Shown piece after piece: positions 63,553 to 64,000 of a stretch of DNA of 64,000 nt; within the stretch, counting starts at the first letter, position 1; the number at the start of each line of letters is the position of its first letter. The notes beneath the pieces are model-generated. The model made no database searches and was not told where the DNA came from. It saw only the letters and a list, made by a program, of their open reading frames with translations. The stretch is from Thermoguttaceae bacterium (GTDB taxonomy: Bacteria > Planctomycetota > Planctomycetia > Pirellulales > Thermoguttaceae). The position numbers and the translations under genes were made by a program. The stretch is taken from NCBI GenBank assembly GCA_017407125.1, contig JAFQXE010000045.1, positions 1 to 64,000 on the forward strand, given 5' to 3'.

Positions 63553-64000
63553 TGAACCTTTGGAGCTCATTACGTTCGTTATTTAGCGTTGCCGCCAACA
63601 ATTCGACTTCCTCTCGCAAGGGCCAAAAAGCTCTTGAACTCAAACCACGCCATCATCTTATTGAACAGTGCGAAGACCGCGTTCTTTTGAGCGTGTCGCC
63701 GACCGGTCTGGACGACGTCTACGGTTCAGAAGCCATCCGTCAGGCGATTATCACTGCGTCCAATCTGGACAGGTACGATTCGGTGGATATGTCCAACGTA
63801 ACCAAATGGGTCGTTGGCGTAACCAATCGAACCGACATCTCCGCCATGGCAGGCAAGTACGGCGCCACGAACCTGGGCGAGACAATTCTCAACAACAGCT
63901 ATGTTTGGGAGTTCTCGACCAACACGGCTTGGGAAACGGCGGCTAACTACCTGCAAAACGCAACGGGCGTCGATTACTTCTACCCGTTGGTTCCGCTTTC
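63553..64000 (+). CDS. Secreted planctomycete protein, 5' part only
   Basis: This frame runs off the window after 149 residues. ATG 63553 follows the ribosome site AAGGAG. The N-terminus is basic and polar, with no classical signal peptide (NLWSSLRSLFSVAANNSTSSRKGQKALELKPRHHLIEQCEDRVLLSV). The LIEQCEDRVLLSV segment matches the LExRxLL-type leader common on exported planctomycete proteins. The part after it (AIRQAIITASNLDRYDSVDM ... TAWETAANYLQNATGVDYFYPLVP) looks like the pro-region of a subtilase-type protease in this phylum, but the catalytic domain is outside the window. Confidence 0.75.

Overview
The window looks like a chromosomal segment of a planctomycete (Planctomycetota), probably an anaerobic, low-GC, host- or gut-associated relative of the Pirellulales. 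The evidence is indirect. There are three tandem pseudopilin-like proteins with an N-terminal methylation motif and a DUF1559-type body, a DUF1080 secreted protein, a membrane-bound WD40 protein, a GAF-HlyD / HlyD / M50-protease trio, and a secreted protein with a planctomycete-style leader (63553 to the edge). A single-chain pyruvate:ferredoxin oxidoreductase and a FeoAB ferrous-iron importer point to an anaerobic lifestyle. I see no rRNA, tRNA, insertion sequence, prophage or CRISPR array. The species assignment is inference.

Layout. 0.4-6.3 kb: three plus-strand genes for an envelope adaptor/protease system. 6.4-11.4 kb (minus): feoB, feoA, a WD40 protein and a CYTH protein. 11.8-16.8 kb: pheS without pheT, a J-like protein, a XerD-type recombinase and an unknown tail-anchored protein. 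16.8-22.2 kb (minus): a GT2 transferase, two GT39 transferases and a YdjC-type deacetylase, resembling a lipid-linked aminosugar pathway. 22.4-26.1 kb: a cyclophilin and a BatA-like protein. 26.3-32.3 kb: carA, carB, mnmE. 32.4-33.3 kb: an anti-anti-sigma/anti-sigma-kinase pair. 33.5-40.6 kb (minus): SDR, EF-hand lipoprotein, CrtI-like flavoprotein, ACP and ketosynthase (a small lipid or polyketide cluster), then cysC, greA, a VOC protein and small unknowns. 40.7-53 kb: a large secreted protein, nifJ, three DUF1559 genes and an aldose epimerase. 53-64 kb: a HhH-GPD glycosylase, topA, an ASCH-like protein, a FabZ-like dehydratase, a phosphohexomutase, a PpiD/SurA-like protein, a DUF1080 protein and the start of a secreted protein.

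The most unusual content is the repeat landscape. Seven copies of a 48-67 bp element made of two tight hairpins (called P1 here) and many arrays of 7-bp tandem units are scattered through intergenic gaps. They also sit, in frame, inside real genes: mnmE, both GT39 genes, the BatA-like gene, a phosphohexomutase gene and the 5' end of carB. As a result unrelated proteins share the same repeat-derived peptides (LATRNSQL; TAYCLLPTA). A second, longer palindromic family (P2, near 6.3 kb and 58.3 kb) and a dense palindrome island (43.64-43.89 kb) accompany them. This resembles, by analogy only, the protein-coding palindromic elements of Rickettsia and the short tandemly repeated sequences of cyanobacteria.

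All calls come from reading the sequence and recalling protein families; no search was run. Start codons were moved inward where the longest frame ran into a neighbour or a repeat.
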